Part shown: positions 1 to 6,152 of the stretch, piece by piece
Numbering within the stretch: position 1 is the stretch's first letter
Layout: each line of letters opens with the position of its first letter
NCBI GenBank assembly: GCA_025924495.1
Contig: JAICIG010000202.1
Location: 1-13,646, forward strand
Source of the DNA: Pirellulales bacterium
GTDB lineage: Bacteria > Planctomycetota > Planctomycetia > Pirellulales > JAICIG01
Reading direction: 5' to 3'
Length of the DNA: 13,646 bases
Notes under the pieces: model-generated
Databases searched by the model: none
What the model was told of the DNA's origin: nothing
What the model saw: only the letters and a program-made list of their open reading frames with translations
Made by a program: the position numbers and the translations under genes

Positions 1-514
1 CCGGCGCCGGCCGCAGGAACCGCACCATCGCGCCGAGCGACGGCCAGTTGTTCGGCGCTCTCGGCGTCGCACTTTCCACATTGAGAGGTGCGTGCGGCAC
101 CCCGGTGAGCATCTGGTAGCCGCTGGACGAGTGCGCATTATCGTTGGTCGACAATGCGCGCAACACGCAGACCTTATCCACGACCTTCGCCACGTTCGGC
201 ATCAACTCGCCGACTTGAATGCCCGGCACGTTGGAATCAATCGGCTTCAGATCGCCGCGAATTTCGGCCGGGGAGTCGGGTTTGGGATCCCATGTTTCAT
301 GCTGGGGCGGCCCGCCAAGCATGAACAAAAAGATGCACGAACGCGCTTTGCCGCCGCCAGCGGCTGTAGTCGCCGCCGGCGCGGCTTGGGCTCGCCGGGC
401 GTCGAGCAATCCTGGCAAACTCAGCCCCAAGGCGCCCAGCCCGCCAACGCGCAGCCACTCGCGGCGGCTGAAACCATCGCACAATCGTTGTGGGCGGTCG
501 AAAAACGACAGCAT
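1..514 (-). CDS. DUF1501 family protein, N-terminal part (cut by window edge)
   Basis: This is the first 171 codons of a DUF1501 protein, read by hand on the minus strand; the rest lies beyond the left edge. The N-terminus has a twin-arginine motif (SRREWLRVGG, about residues 16-25) followed by a hydrophobic GLGALGLSLPGLL stretch and an Ala-rich cleavage region, which fits Tat export. The family core follows: FLFMLGGPPQHETWDPKP, then GELMPNVAKVVDKVCVLRAL and an NAHSSSGYQMLTG segment. DUF1501 proteins belong to the alkaline phosphatase/sulfatase-like fold group and are greatly expanded in planctomycetes; their substrates are mostly unknown. The ATG at 514 is supported by CCGGAG (522-527) seven bases upstream. 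The gene lies 115 bases downstream of the dehydrogenase gene on the same strand and could be co-transcribed with it. No PSCyt1/PSD1 partner is visible here. The family call is firm; the function is not known. Confidence 0.9.
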   Translation of the reverse strand, partial: MLSFFDRPQRLCDGFSRREWLRVGGLGALGLSLPGLLDARRAQAAPAATTAAGGGKARSCIFLFMLGGPPQHETWDPKPDSPAEIRGDLKPIDSNVPGIQVGELMPNVAKVVDKVCVLRALSTNDNAHSSSGYQMLTGVPHAPLNVESATPRAPNNWPSLGAMVRFLRPAP

Positions 515-629
515 CGTCGTGCTCCGGGGTCACGAAAGCCGTACTACCCGCTGCGGCCCATTCTAGCCCCAACTCCTGAAAAACGCACGCTCGAAAGCCG
601 TGTCTGCCCGCACACTCAAAAGCCAGCTA

Positions 630-1670
630 TTAGGCGGTCCATTCGGACGCAACCTTGAGCGTCCGGCAGACTTCGAGCAATTGGCCCCAGGTATTATCGT
701 CCAACTCGATGCCATGCCGTCGGACGGCTCGCGTCTGCTGCTCCAATTCGCCCGGCACGAGGATGTCGCGGCCAGGTTCCAGTGGACGCGAGCTTTTGAT
801 CCACTCGATCAAACCGCCCACCTCGCGGCCGAATTGGTCATCGGCCGCAAAATAACGCGGGTCGAGATAAATCGATAACATCCCATTGAGCAGTCGCGTC
901 TCGCCCGGCTTGCTGCAACCTCCACCGGTCAGCGCGCCGGCCAGGATTTCGGTCAATACGCCCAAGCCGTATCCTTTGTGACCTCCAAACGGCAGAATGG
1001 CGCCCGGTTCGCCGTAGAAAACTTTCGGGTCGGTCGTCGGCCGCCCTTGCGAATCGATCAGGCAACCGGCCGGCGCTTGCGTTTGCTTATTAAGGGCGAC
1101 GCGGATCTTTCCTTCCGCAATGGCCGACGTCGACATGTCGAGAATCAAAGGCCACGTGCCCGGTCTAGGCACGCCCGCCGCGATCGGGTTGGCCGACAAC
1201 CGCCGATCGATGCCGCCAAACGGAGCCATCAAAATTCCAAGGCCGCTGGTGTTGACGAAATGCAGCGACACCAGCCCGGCTGCCGCGGCCAACTCCGCCC
1301 AATCGCCGATGCGTCCCAAATGGCCGCTGTTGCGCAATGCTATTGCGGCGACGCCCTGCCGAGCGGCCTTGTCGATGCCCAGTTTGACCGCCGCTTCGCC
1401 GACGGTCTGCCCGAAGCCCGAGTTGCCGTCGACCACTGCCAGCGCATCGTTCTCAAAAGCGATGGTGAGCGACTGATTCGCCAGCACTTTGGCTTCGCGC
1501 AACCACTGCACATAGGTTTGCACGCGTATGACGCCGTGCGAGTCGTGGCCCGCCAGGTTGGCCTCAACAAGGTAACGTGCAATGCGCTCCGGCTCCGGCT
1601 GGCGGCAACCTGCTGCGGCAAAGACGTCGGCTACGAGCTGTCGTAACGGTTCTGGCGCAATCGTTTTCAT
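630..1670 (-). CDS. Malate/L-lactate dehydrogenase family oxidoreductase (Ldh_2 type)
   Basis: A 346-residue NAD(P)-dependent 2-hydroxyacid dehydrogenase of the Ldh_2 family, which includes YlbC-like malate/lactate, ureidoglycolate and sulfolactate dehydrogenases and is unrelated to classical Rossmann-fold LDH. Family landmarks are in order: GHDSHGVIR (His45), NSGHLGRIGDWAE (His117), RLSANPIAAGVP (158-168), LDMSTSAIAEGKI (177-189) and PFGGHKGYGLGVLTEILAG (227-245). Cytoplasmic; no signal peptide. The reading frame stays open to 1814, but the 48 extra residues do not resemble the family N-terminus. MKTIAPEPLRQLVADVF matches the usual first helix and gives a normal family length, so I place the start at 1670. 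No strong ribosome site precedes it; a GGAG lies too far upstream. Substrate cannot be assigned: the neighbours are a DUF1501 gene downstream and a divergent VWA gene, neither of which points to a pathway. Confidence 0.9.
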   Translation of the reverse strand: MKTIAPEPLRQLVADVFAAAGCRQPEPERIARYLVEANLAGHDSHGVIRVQTYVQWLREAKVLANQSLTIAFENDALAVVDGNSGFGQTVGEAAVKLGIDKAARQGVAAIALRNSGHLGRIGDWAELAAAAGLVSLHFVNTSGLGILMAPFGGIDRRLSANPIAAGVPRPGTWPLILDMSTSAIAEGKIRVALNKQTQAPAGCLIDSQGRPTTDPKVFYGEPGAILPFGGHKGYGLGVLTEILAGALTGGGCSKPGETRLLNGMLSIYLDPRYFAADDQFGREVGGLIEWIKSSRPLEPGRDILVPGELEQQTRAVRRHGIELDDNTWGQLLEVCRTLKVASEWTA

Positions 1671-1971
1671 ACTGCCGATCTGGCTCCAGGGCCTGTTTTT
1701 GCCCCTCGTCGCATGCTCGATGTCAACCAAGCCGAAAGTCTTTGAAAGTGATGAAAGTGTAATCCTGCCGCCGACAGCGAACAAGGACGAAGGTCCATTG
1801 ATCTGTTCGAGCATGGCCAGCCTGGCACATGCCAGTGAAAGTCACACCGACTTGAACTAGACTGGGAAGCAAGAGAGCGTTTCCGGCCTCGCCGCTGGGT
1901 AGATCATTGCTGGAGTAGATCATTTTTACTTTTCGGCCGTTTGCTATTCACTTCCCGATAGGCGCATACCC
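1671..1971. promoter_or_regulatory. Divergent intergenic region, with a direct repeat
   Basis: This gap separates the minus-strand dehydrogenase gene from the plus-strand VWA gene and should carry both promoters. On the minus strand there is a perfect TTGACA (1726-1721), but no convincing -10 box at normal spacing. The plus side has an exact 10-base direct repeat, GTAGATCATT at 1899-1908 and 1915-1924, with 16 bases between repeat starts and an AT-rich run just after it, about 50 bases before the VWA start. That spacing could suit a regulator binding successive helical turns, but this is inference. No strong ribosome binding site precedes the VWA ATG. I see no gene in the gap; the short open frames are the dehydrogenase frame extension and chance ORFs. 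Confidence 0.35.
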
Positions 1972-3726
1972 ATGCCAATATTTGATTTGGCCCCGCTCGT
2001 AAGTTCGCTCAAAGAGCCGAAACTGCTTCGCTTCGCTCTATTGGGCGCTTTGGGCTGTGTCGCAGGCGCGATCCTGGGCGAATTGTTGTTGGCAGCGACG
2101 CGGCCGCCCTCGGTAGCTCAAGCCGTCTGCCTCTTGATCGACTGTTCGGGCAGCATGCTCAACGGCGGCGCCGGACGCGGCGAGAAGTTGCGCGAGGTGA
2201 AGCAGGCCGCGATTAGCTTCGTCGGTCGGCGTGCGACTCCCGACGACCGGATTGGCGTGATCGGATTCGGCACGAGAACACACCGCGCCGCGGAACCAAC
2301 TGCAGATGCAGACAAACTGCGACAGGCGATCGAAGAGCTGTTCGACGGCGGCGGGACCGCAATGGATCTCGGTCTGCAAGCGGCCGCCAGCGAGTTGGAA
2401 AGCGTACCGGGCAGCTCGTTGCCCCGAAGCATTTTACTATTTACCGACGGCATGCCCGACGATTTCGAAGCCGCTCTGGCGGCGGCCAAAGACTGCCGCC
2501 AGCAAAAGATTCGCATCGTGGCTATCGGCACGGGAGATGCTAACGACGACTATCTTGCGCAAGTAACGGGCGATCCTCAGTTGGTCTTTCGCGCTAACTC
2601 CGGCCGATTCGAAGAAAGCTTCAAACAGGCGGAGCGCGCCATCTATGGCGGCTCGCTCGTCGAGTCCTCTTCGCACTCGGGCGGGTTTCTCAGCACGACG
2701 CTGCGAACGGCCGGATGGACTGCGCTCGCCGCTCTTGGCGTCTCCTTGGCTCTGGTGATCGGACAAAATCTGTATGTCCACAGAGCGCCAATCACGATGC
2801 GTGAAGGCGCCATTGCTGTCATTGGCGGTTTGGTCGCCGGCGTCGTGGGAGGCATTGCCGGACAGTTGCCCTATTCGCTTGTGAGCGCTAGCGCCAATCT
2901 GCCGGCAATTGGGTCCTTACTCGCCTGGACGGTCTTGCCGCTAGGCAGAATCGTCGGCTGGGCCATCTTGGGCGCCCTGGTTGGCCGCGGCTTGGCGTTA
3001 TTTATTCCCAATCTCGAACCGCGGCGTTCGCTGTTGGGCGGCGCCGTGGGTGGCGCCCTGGGCGGCGTTGGTTTTCTCGCCGCAACCTTGTTGGGCGATG
3101 TTATCGGGGCCCTCGTAGGCGCAGCAATTCTCGGCGGGGCCATCGGGCTGATGCTGGCCTTGGTAGAAGCCGCCTATCGCCAGGCCTGGCTCGAAGTCCG
3201 TTACGGCTTGAAGGAAACGATCACCGTCAGCCTCGGCGCCGAGCCGGTACGAATCGGCAGCGACAGCCGGGCTTGCCATGTCTATGCCCGCGGCGCCCGA
3301 CCGCTCGCTTATCAATATCGATGGGACGATGGCAAAGTCGTTTGTGTTGACTACGCGACCGAGCTTTCAGAAGTCGTCGAGCCGGGGAGCGAAAGGGAAA
3401 TCGGCGGCGTGACGGTAATCGTGCGAGCTTCGCGCAAAGCGGCGCCATCGAATACAATTGGCCCTGGAACGAGCCCAGGCGCGGGGATGTCGATCCCCAC
3501 ACCGCCTCCGCCCAAGACAACGCGGCCCGCGACGCCGCCTCCTCCCGGCAGTTTGACCCCGGGCGCCAAGACGCCAGCCCGAGCGCCCGTCGCGCCGCCG
3601 CCGGCGACTCCGCCAAAAGGTAAGGCGCCTGTCCCCGAGTCGGCAACAACATCGCCGCCAGCATCTCCTGGAGCGCCTCGCGTCATTCGGCCCGTACCAC
3701 CGCCGCCACCACACAAGAAGCCGTGA
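1972..3726 (+). CDS. Membrane VWA-domain protein with multi-helix core, FHA-like domain and proline-rich tail
   Basis: A 584-residue membrane protein. Residues 21-42 form one transmembrane helix. Residues 50-225 are a von Willebrand factor A domain with a complete metal-binding MIDAS site: DCSGS (Asp57, Ser59, Ser61), Thr129 in GGGTAMD and Asp159 in FTDGMPDD. About five or six Gly/Ala-rich hydrophobic helices follow (roughly 246-400), with glycine-zipper-like spacing such as GGAVGGALGGVG. Residues 410-487 (EPVRIGSDSRACHVY onward, ending REIGGVTVIV) look like a degenerate FHA domain lacking the usual Ser-x-x-His phosphothreonine pocket. Residues 490-584 are a low-complexity Pro/Ala/Thr tail. 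VWA domains bind protein partners through a divalent metal, so a scaffold or sensor role in the envelope is plausible, but partner and pathway are unknown. The helix count leaves the side of the C-terminus uncertain. The gene stands alone on the plus strand, and no strong ribosome site precedes its start. VWA call firm, FHA call moderate. Confidence 0.85.
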   Translation: MPIFDLAPLVSSLKEPKLLRFALLGALGCVAGAILGELLLAATRPPSVAQAVCLLIDCSGSMLNGGAGRGEKLREVKQAAISFVGRRATPDDRIGVIGFGTRTHRAAEPTADADKLRQAIEELFDGGGTAMDLGLQAAASELESVPGSSLPRSILLFTDGMPDDFEAALAAAKDCRQQKIRIVAIGTGDANDDYLAQVTGDPQLVFRANSGRFEESFKQAERAIYGGSLVESSSHSGGFLSTTLRTAGWTALAALGVSLALVIGQNLYVHRAPITMREGAIAVIGGLVAGVVGGIAGQLPYSLVSASANLPAIGSLLAWTVLPLGRIVGWAILGALVGRGLALFIPNLEPRRSLLGGAVGGALGGVGFLAATLLGDVIGALVGAAILGGAIGLMLALVEAAYRQAWLEVRYGLKETITVSLGAEPVRIGSDSRACHVYARGARPLAYQYRWDDGKVVCVDYATELSEVVEPGSEREIGGVTVIVRASRKAAPSNTIGPGTSPGAGMSIPTPPPPKTTRPATPPPPGSLTPGAKTPARAPVAPPPATPPKGKAPVPESATTSPPASPGAPRVIRPVPPPPPHKKP

Positions 3727-3752
3727 TCCCAACAACGTTCGGCGCTAGAATG

Positions 3753-3774
3753 TGGCATTCGTGCAGAAATGCCA
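3753..3774 (+). terminator. Hairpin 27 bases after the VWA gene (possible weak terminator)
   Basis: TGGCATT (3753-3759) pairs perfectly with AATGCCA (3768-3774) around an 8-base loop. No T-run follows, so it is not a canonical intrinsic terminator. Its position just past the VWA stop is the main argument for it. Confidence 0.3.
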
Positions 3775-4066
3775 TGGAGGCAAGCCGGCGATCAGCGGGG
3801 CCTTGATTCCTCATGGCTGAATTCGAGACGGTTCCGGCCAACGAGGAACGCGCTTCCACGCGGCTGGTTACTTGCGGCCGAATTCTGCGCCACGGGCCGC
3901 ATGCTGTGGCCCGGCGCGGTCCTGCCATCCCTCTCTGCAAGGCGCCGAAGTTTATGGTTCCCCCGCTCCTGAACCCTGGCCGCCTGCGCCTGCTTCAGCA
4001 CCGGCAATCGAAGCCCCGATTCCCGAGTTAGAGATCAACCCCGACAAGCCCGGCGGCGCGCGTTGA
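3769..4066 (+). pseudogene. Possible frameshifted small exported or lipoprotein-like gene
   Basis: Two plus-strand reading frames join into one plausible small protein if a single CT unit is restored in the CT repeat at 3931-3936. The upstream frame (from ATG 3769) contains arginines followed by a hydrophobic WLLAAEFCATGRMLW segment, like a worn signal or lipoprotein leader. The downstream frame reads GAEVYGSPAPEPWPPAPA, then an acidic stretch PIPELEINPDKPGGAR, and stops at 4066. The downstream part has the composition of a real exported protein tail; the upstream part is less convincing. It could be a decayed gene, a one-unit assembly error, or chance. No family recognised. A hairpin with a short T-run lies about 40 bases downstream. 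Confidence 0.25.
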
Positions 4067-4108
4067 CGAGCTTATTTGGCGCCACGGCCCCAATCGACCT
4101 CTAAAGAG

Positions 4109-4131
4109 CGGGCAATTCATTAGAATACCCG
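4109..4131 (+). terminator. Imperfect hairpin in the convergent region (possible terminator)
   Basis: CGGG and ATTC on the left pair with GAAT and CCCG on the right around an ATTA loop, with a small asymmetric internal loop. It is followed by only three T residues on the plus strand. It sits 42 bases past the possible small gene and about 80 bases beyond the stop of the facing minus-strand gene, where a terminator serving either direction is expected. Weak evidence. Confidence 0.22.
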
Positions 4132-4210
4132 TTTGCCGCACCGGCGCAGACACTCGGCGGCGTGCTGTCGTTGCTGAATTAGACAACTGGTGAGGCTTGC
4201 CTCTCCCGGA

Positions 4211-5965
4211 TTATTTCTCGCCAGCGCTTGCATCTCGCAAGGCGCGCAGATAACGCGCAATTTCGTCGTGCACTTCCGTGGTCTGGGAGATTACGAGTGC
4301 GCCCGCATTGATGAATGGCGTCATGGAGCCAGGTCCGCCGACTTCATCCCAAGTCGTGGGTGCGATGTTCGCGCTGAGAGCATCCTGCAGTGTTTGATAA
4401 TCGACAGCGCGCCCTCGTTGCGGTGCGCCACCCGGGCGGACGACCAGGTCGAAGACCGGATAGACCTTGGCTGTCAACATGTTCTCAGCCTCGGTCTTCG
4501 AGGTGATCATGAGCACTTCGTTGCGAATCACGTAGGTCAGGTCCATCTGGTTCAGGAGCAAATGCAACGCGGCGCGCAAGGATAAGCCGGGAAGACTTTG
4601 CGTCACTGGCAAGTCGCTAGCTAGCCCCGCATCCAAGAGCGCCCTCTCGTCAAGCTGGATATCGAGTTGGACCTGTTGCTTGATGGCCTTCACGACGTCA
4701 GACAGCGGCGTATCGACGAAAGATAAATCCACTTTAGCGTCCAACGCTTTTTCGATGGCTGCTTCGACGGCGCCGGGTTCCGGTTCCGCTTCCTGAGGCC
4801 AGTCCGCTTGGGGACCTGAAACAGCGAGCGGTGCGGATGTCTCGTTGGCGATTTCGCGAGTCGTCCAGAATTTGGGCAGGATTTCGTCGAGGAACAGGGC
4901 GATCTCACGATGGTTCGCTTCCGTTTGCCGAATGACGAGGCAGCCGGCTGCACTCCGTACAAAACCGATGCCACGCGGCTGCCAACTCTCTGGCGCGACG
5001 ATTTCCCGCAAGATTTCGGCGATTCCCTCCCCCCATTCTTCGAAGTCTTCGCCGTCCTCCGTCAGCGCAGTCGTTTGCGAAAGAGCGTCCGACTCGTCGG
5101 AAGCGTCCCTCGAACTCACATACTGCGGCTGGGCGCCTTGGTAGTTCGCGCCCGCGGCAAGCTCGGCGTCGGGAACGGCAAAGATTCCCAGACCCATCGG
5201 CTCGGCCCGAAAGCCCAGACGATAGATCCGTACCTGTACTTGCCCAACGGGCGCCCGCAGCGGCTCCTTGCCTTGGGCCAGCGCTCTCGCGGCGATTTGT
5301 TGCTTGAGGCGCGTGCGTCGCAGAGCGCCTAACAAAGCGGCAATCTCCTCGTGAACTTCGTCCGTCTGGGAAAAGACCAGGGCGCGAGAATTGGGAAACT
5401 GTTTCGCCGAACCGGGTCCGCCCACAACATCCCAGGTGGTCGGCGCTACAGTTTTCGTGATCACATTGAGCAACTCGCCAAATTGCTCCTGGCGGTGTTC
5501 GCCCCGAGCGATGGCCGGCCGAAAGCCGCTTTCCCCAGCGACAAGATCGCGCACCGGGTAGATCCGGGACGTCAACATGTTCTCCGCTTCGGTTTTCGAG
5601 GTGATCAAGAGCACCTCGTCTCGAATCATGTAGGTTAGATCAATTTGCCCTAATACGACTTTCAACGCGGAGCGAAGCGAGAGCTCCTCAAGATGTGCCT
5701 TGATTGGCGAGTCCAAGCCGAGTCCCAAGTCGGTCAGCGCCTTCATGTCCAGTTGGATAAAAATCTTGTGCTGTTCGACGATCTGTGCGACGACGTCGCT
5801 TAGCGGCCGATTATCAAAGTCAAGTTTGGCGGGTTGTCCGAGCGCCGCTTCGATCTTGGCTTCGGCTTCGTCAGCTCTTGGCAGCGATTCCTGAGCGAAT
5901 GAGTTCGCGGCAATTAAGCCCGCCAACGAGCAATAAAACAGCGCACATCCGAGTGGACGCAACAT
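4211..5965 (-). CDS. Secreted protein with duplicated secretin-N/STN-like modules
   Basis: A 584-residue exported protein with a signal peptide (residues 1-24, ending NSFAQ). The body repeats a two-part module. The first copy covers about 38-217: an STN-like part (AKLDFDNRPLSDVVAQIVEQ to LTYMIRDEVLLITSKTEAENML) and a second part (RIYPVRDLV, then TVAPTTWDVVGGPGSAKQF and LVFSQTDEVHEEIAALLGAL). The last copy, about 403-576, repeats both (VDLSFVDTPLSDVVKAIK, LTYVIRNEVLMITSKTEAENML, NIAPTTWDEVGGPGSMTPF, LVISQTTEVHDEIARYLRAL). The middle, about 243-362, has only the second part (VRIYRLGF, IVAPESWQPRG, LVIRQTEANHREIALFL). The first part resembles the short N-terminal domain of secretins and TonB receptors. 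No secretin barrel is present, so an adaptor or periplasmic binding role is possible but unproven. The ATG at 5965 has a strong AAGGAG (5973-5978) seven bases upstream. It is the last gene of the minus-strand block. Confidence 0.85.
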   Translation of the reverse strand: MLRPLGCALFYCSLAGLIAANSFAQESLPRADEAEAKIEAALGQPAKLDFDNRPLSDVVAQIVEQHKIFIQLDMKALTDLGLGLDSPIKAHLEELSLRSALKVVLGQIDLTYMIRDEVLLITSKTEAENMLTSRIYPVRDLVAGESGFRPAIARGEHRQEQFGELLNVITKTVAPTTWDVVGGPGSAKQFPNSRALVFSQTDEVHEEIAALLGALRRTRLKQQIAARALAQGKEPLRAPVGQVQVRIYRLGFRAEPMGLGIFAVPDAELAAGANYQGAQPQYVSSRDASDESDALSQTTALTEDGEDFEEWGEGIAEILREIVAPESWQPRGIGFVRSAAGCLVIRQTEANHREIALFLDEILPKFWTTREIANETSAPLAVSGPQADWPQEAEPEPGAVEAAIEKALDAKVDLSFVDTPLSDVVKAIKQQVQLDIQLDERALLDAGLASDLPVTQSLPGLSLRAALHLLLNQMDLTYVIRNEVLMITSKTEAENMLTAKVYPVFDLVVRPGGAPQRGRAVDYQTLQDALSANIAPTTWDEVGGPGSMTPFINAGALVISQTTEVHDEIARYLRALRDASAGEK

Positions 5966-6023
5966 GAGAGTTCTCCTTCTCTGTCGACAGGCATCACGAA
6001 ACGTGCAAGAGGTGGGAGCGCCC

Positions 6024-6050
6024 CGGCTGCCTCAAAGCGCCAGGCAGCCG
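6024..6050. repeat. Perfect 9-bp-stem hairpin in the leader of the secretin-N-like gene
   Basis: CGGCTGCCT (6024-6032) pairs exactly with AGGCAGCCG (6042-6050) around a 9-base loop. It lies 58 bases before the start of the 584-residue secreted protein gene and about 100 bases after the stop of the barrel gene. There is no T-run on either side, so it is not a standard terminator. It could be a leader RNA structure or a dispersed REP-like palindrome. Confidence 0.5.
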
Positions 6051-6061
6051 TACTCAGCGAA

Positions 6062-6088
6062 ATTATCATCGCCGGGCTCGACAAGCAA
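6062..6088 (-). promoter_or_regulatory. Weak candidate promoter for the secretin-N-like gene
   Basis: On the minus strand, TTGCTT (6088-6083) and GATAAT (6067-6062, within TGATAAT) could serve as -35 and -10 boxes. The 15-base spacer is short. If used, transcription would begin close to the 9-bp hairpin, placing it at the 5' end of the message. Planctomycete promoters are poorly conserved, so this is tentative. Confidence 0.2.
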
Positions 6089-6152
6089 GGAATTTTCGGC
6101 AATTGCAGCGGCGGCGCAAGAGGCGATATGAATGAGATTCAACCTTGCAGTG

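Larger units (their letters stand above)
3727..4210. other. Convergent intergenic region with hairpins and a possible gene remnant
   Basis: These 484 bases lie between the converging VWA and secretin-N-like genes. They hold a hairpin just after the VWA stop, a possible frameshifted small gene, and a second hairpin at 4109-4131, each listed separately. I see nothing further between 4132 and 4210. The minus-strand open frames here have no recognisable protein character. Confidence 0.5.

Noticed and set aside
1721..1726. Perfect TTGACA on the minus strand upstream of the dehydrogenase
   Set aside because: No acceptable -10 hexamer lies 15 to 19 bases downstream, so I do not call a promoter.
1671..1814. 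N-terminal extension of the dehydrogenase to an ATG at 1814
   Set aside because: The 48 added residues do not resemble the family, and the protein from 1670 already has a full family N-terminus and normal length.
3460..3726. Proline-rich coding stretch as a tandem DNA repeat
   Set aside because: It is compositionally biased (CCG/CCA/GCC codons) but has no regular repeat unit; it fits a disordered protein tail.
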